From: Burkholderiaceae bacterium
GTDB taxonomy: Bacteria; Pseudomonadota; Gammaproteobacteria; Burkholderiales; Burkholderiaceae_C
Direction of reading: 5' to 3'
Assembly (NCBI GenBank): GCA_024235915.1
Contig: JACKLO010000007.1
Location: 571,478 to 635,477 of the forward strand
DNA: 64,000 nucleotides
Part shown: piece after piece, positions 63,614 through 64,000 of the stretch
Layout of the letters: each line of letters starts with the position of its first letter
Numbering within the stretch: position 1 is the first letter of the stretch
Notes under the pieces: model-generated
Told to the model about the DNA's origin: nothing
Seen by the model: the letters and a program-made list of their open reading frames with translations, nothing else
The model's database searches: none
Made by a program: the position numbers and the translations under genes

Positions 63614-64000
63614 TCAGGCCCCCGTGCCGCCGTGGTCGAGGTGGCAGGCGCTCAGGTGGCCCGGTGCGGTCTCGACCAGCGCCGGCCGCTCCTGGCGGCA
63701 GCGCGGCCCGGCGTGCGGGCAGCGCGGGTGGAAGTGGCAGCCCGGCGGCGGGTCCAGCGGCGACGGGATCTCGCCCTTCAGCGGCGCGAAGCGCTTGTGC
63801 CGGCTGGCCAGCGTGGGCACGTTGGCCAGCAGCGCCTGCGTGTAGGGGTGGCGCGGCTGCCTGAAGAGCTCGGCCGCGGGTGCAGCCTCCACCATGCGGC
63901 CCAGGTACATGATGACCACGCGGTCCGACAGGTGGCGCACCACGCCCAGGTCGTGGCTGATGAACAGGTAGGTGAGGTTCAGGTCGGCGCGCAGCGCCAT
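63614..64000 (-). CDS. Dipeptide/oligopeptide ABC transporter ATP-binding protein (C-terminal part)
   Basis: The gene continues past the window. The visible 128 residues contain the end of the ATPase (LTYLFISHDLGVVRHLSDRV with the H-loop histidine, then VVIMYLGRMVEAAPAAELF) and the oligopeptide-specific C-terminal extension PHPYTQALL-like (RQPRHPYTQALLANVP) with the cysteine motif CHFHPRCPHAGPRC, which in OppD/OppF/DppD-type ATPases binds an iron-sulfur cluster. The methionine at 64000 is internal. It suggests peptide or acyl-amino-acid import feeding the hydrolases downstream. Confidence 0.9.
   Translation of the reverse strand: MALRADLNLTYLFISHDLGVVRHLSDRVVIMYLGRMVEAAPAAELFRQPRHPYTQALLANVPTLASRHKRFAPLKGEIPSPLDPPPGCHFHPRCPHAGPRCRQERPALVETAPGHLSACHLDHGGTGA

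Overview
The window is about 64 kb of very GC-rich, gene-dense DNA. It reads as the chromosome of a betaproteobacterium of the order Burkholderiales, probably near the Rubrivivax/Leptothrix/Ideonella/Methylibium group. The basis is the gene orders ftsH-folP-glmM-pst-pho and trxA-rho, dnaX-ybaB-recR, the alanine aminotransferase-hom-thrC-moeA-moaD-moaE run, protein sequence style, and C/G-rich intergenic repeats. No tRNA, rRNA, phage, insertion sequence or CRISPR array was seen. One RNA gene, 4.5S/SRP RNA, can be read.

Layout. 1-3.9 kb: 3' part of ftsH (one apparent base missing), folP, glmM. 4-10.8 kb: phosphate module pstS-pstC-pstA-pstB-phoU-phoB-phoR behind a clear Pho box. 10.8-14.9 kb: a glycosyltransferase-like membrane protein, rpmE2, rho and trxA, all on the minus strand. 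15.1-19.3 kb: two translationally coupled signalling proteins, a pseudokinase-HDOD and a kinase-HDOD-GAF. 19.3-23.7 kb: SRP RNA, a PurM-like protein, dnaX, ybaB, recR, a cupin. 23.8-31.8 kb: MltD-like lytic transglycosylase, gloB, a methyltransferase, rnhA, an RND efflux pair. 31.8-43 kb: LysR and tartrate/D-malate dehydrogenase, moaA, an NlpC/P60 protein, acuI, prpE, an exported ATP-dependent DNA ligase, PIN-PhoH, bcp, an Mth938-domain protein. 42.7-48.8 kb: alanine aminotransferase, hom, thrC, moeA, moaD, moaE. 48.7-54.3 kb: a MarR-controlled catabolic cluster with a NicX-like ring-cleavage dioxygenase. 54.3-60 kb: a hypothetical protein, TPR-sulfotransferase, clpB (heat-shock promoter), a ketopantoate reductase-like protein. 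60.2-64 kb: three overlapping amide hydrolases behind the end of a peptide ABC transporter gene.

The most unusual signals are these. (1) A two-hairpin element fills three within-operon gaps (45265-45367, 51588-51662, 63534-63613). Its loop is conserved, while the arms touching the next start codon change sequence but keep pairing. (2) The pseudokinase/kinase pair, each fused to HDOD. (3) The NicX/flavoprotein/CoA-ligase cluster of unknown substrate. (4) Several genes have a -10-like hexamer 7-9 nt before the start codon, suggesting leaderless mRNAs.

All calls come from reading the sequence and recalling families; no database search was run. Start codons were chosen by family N-termini, ribosome-binding sites and overlap with neighbours.
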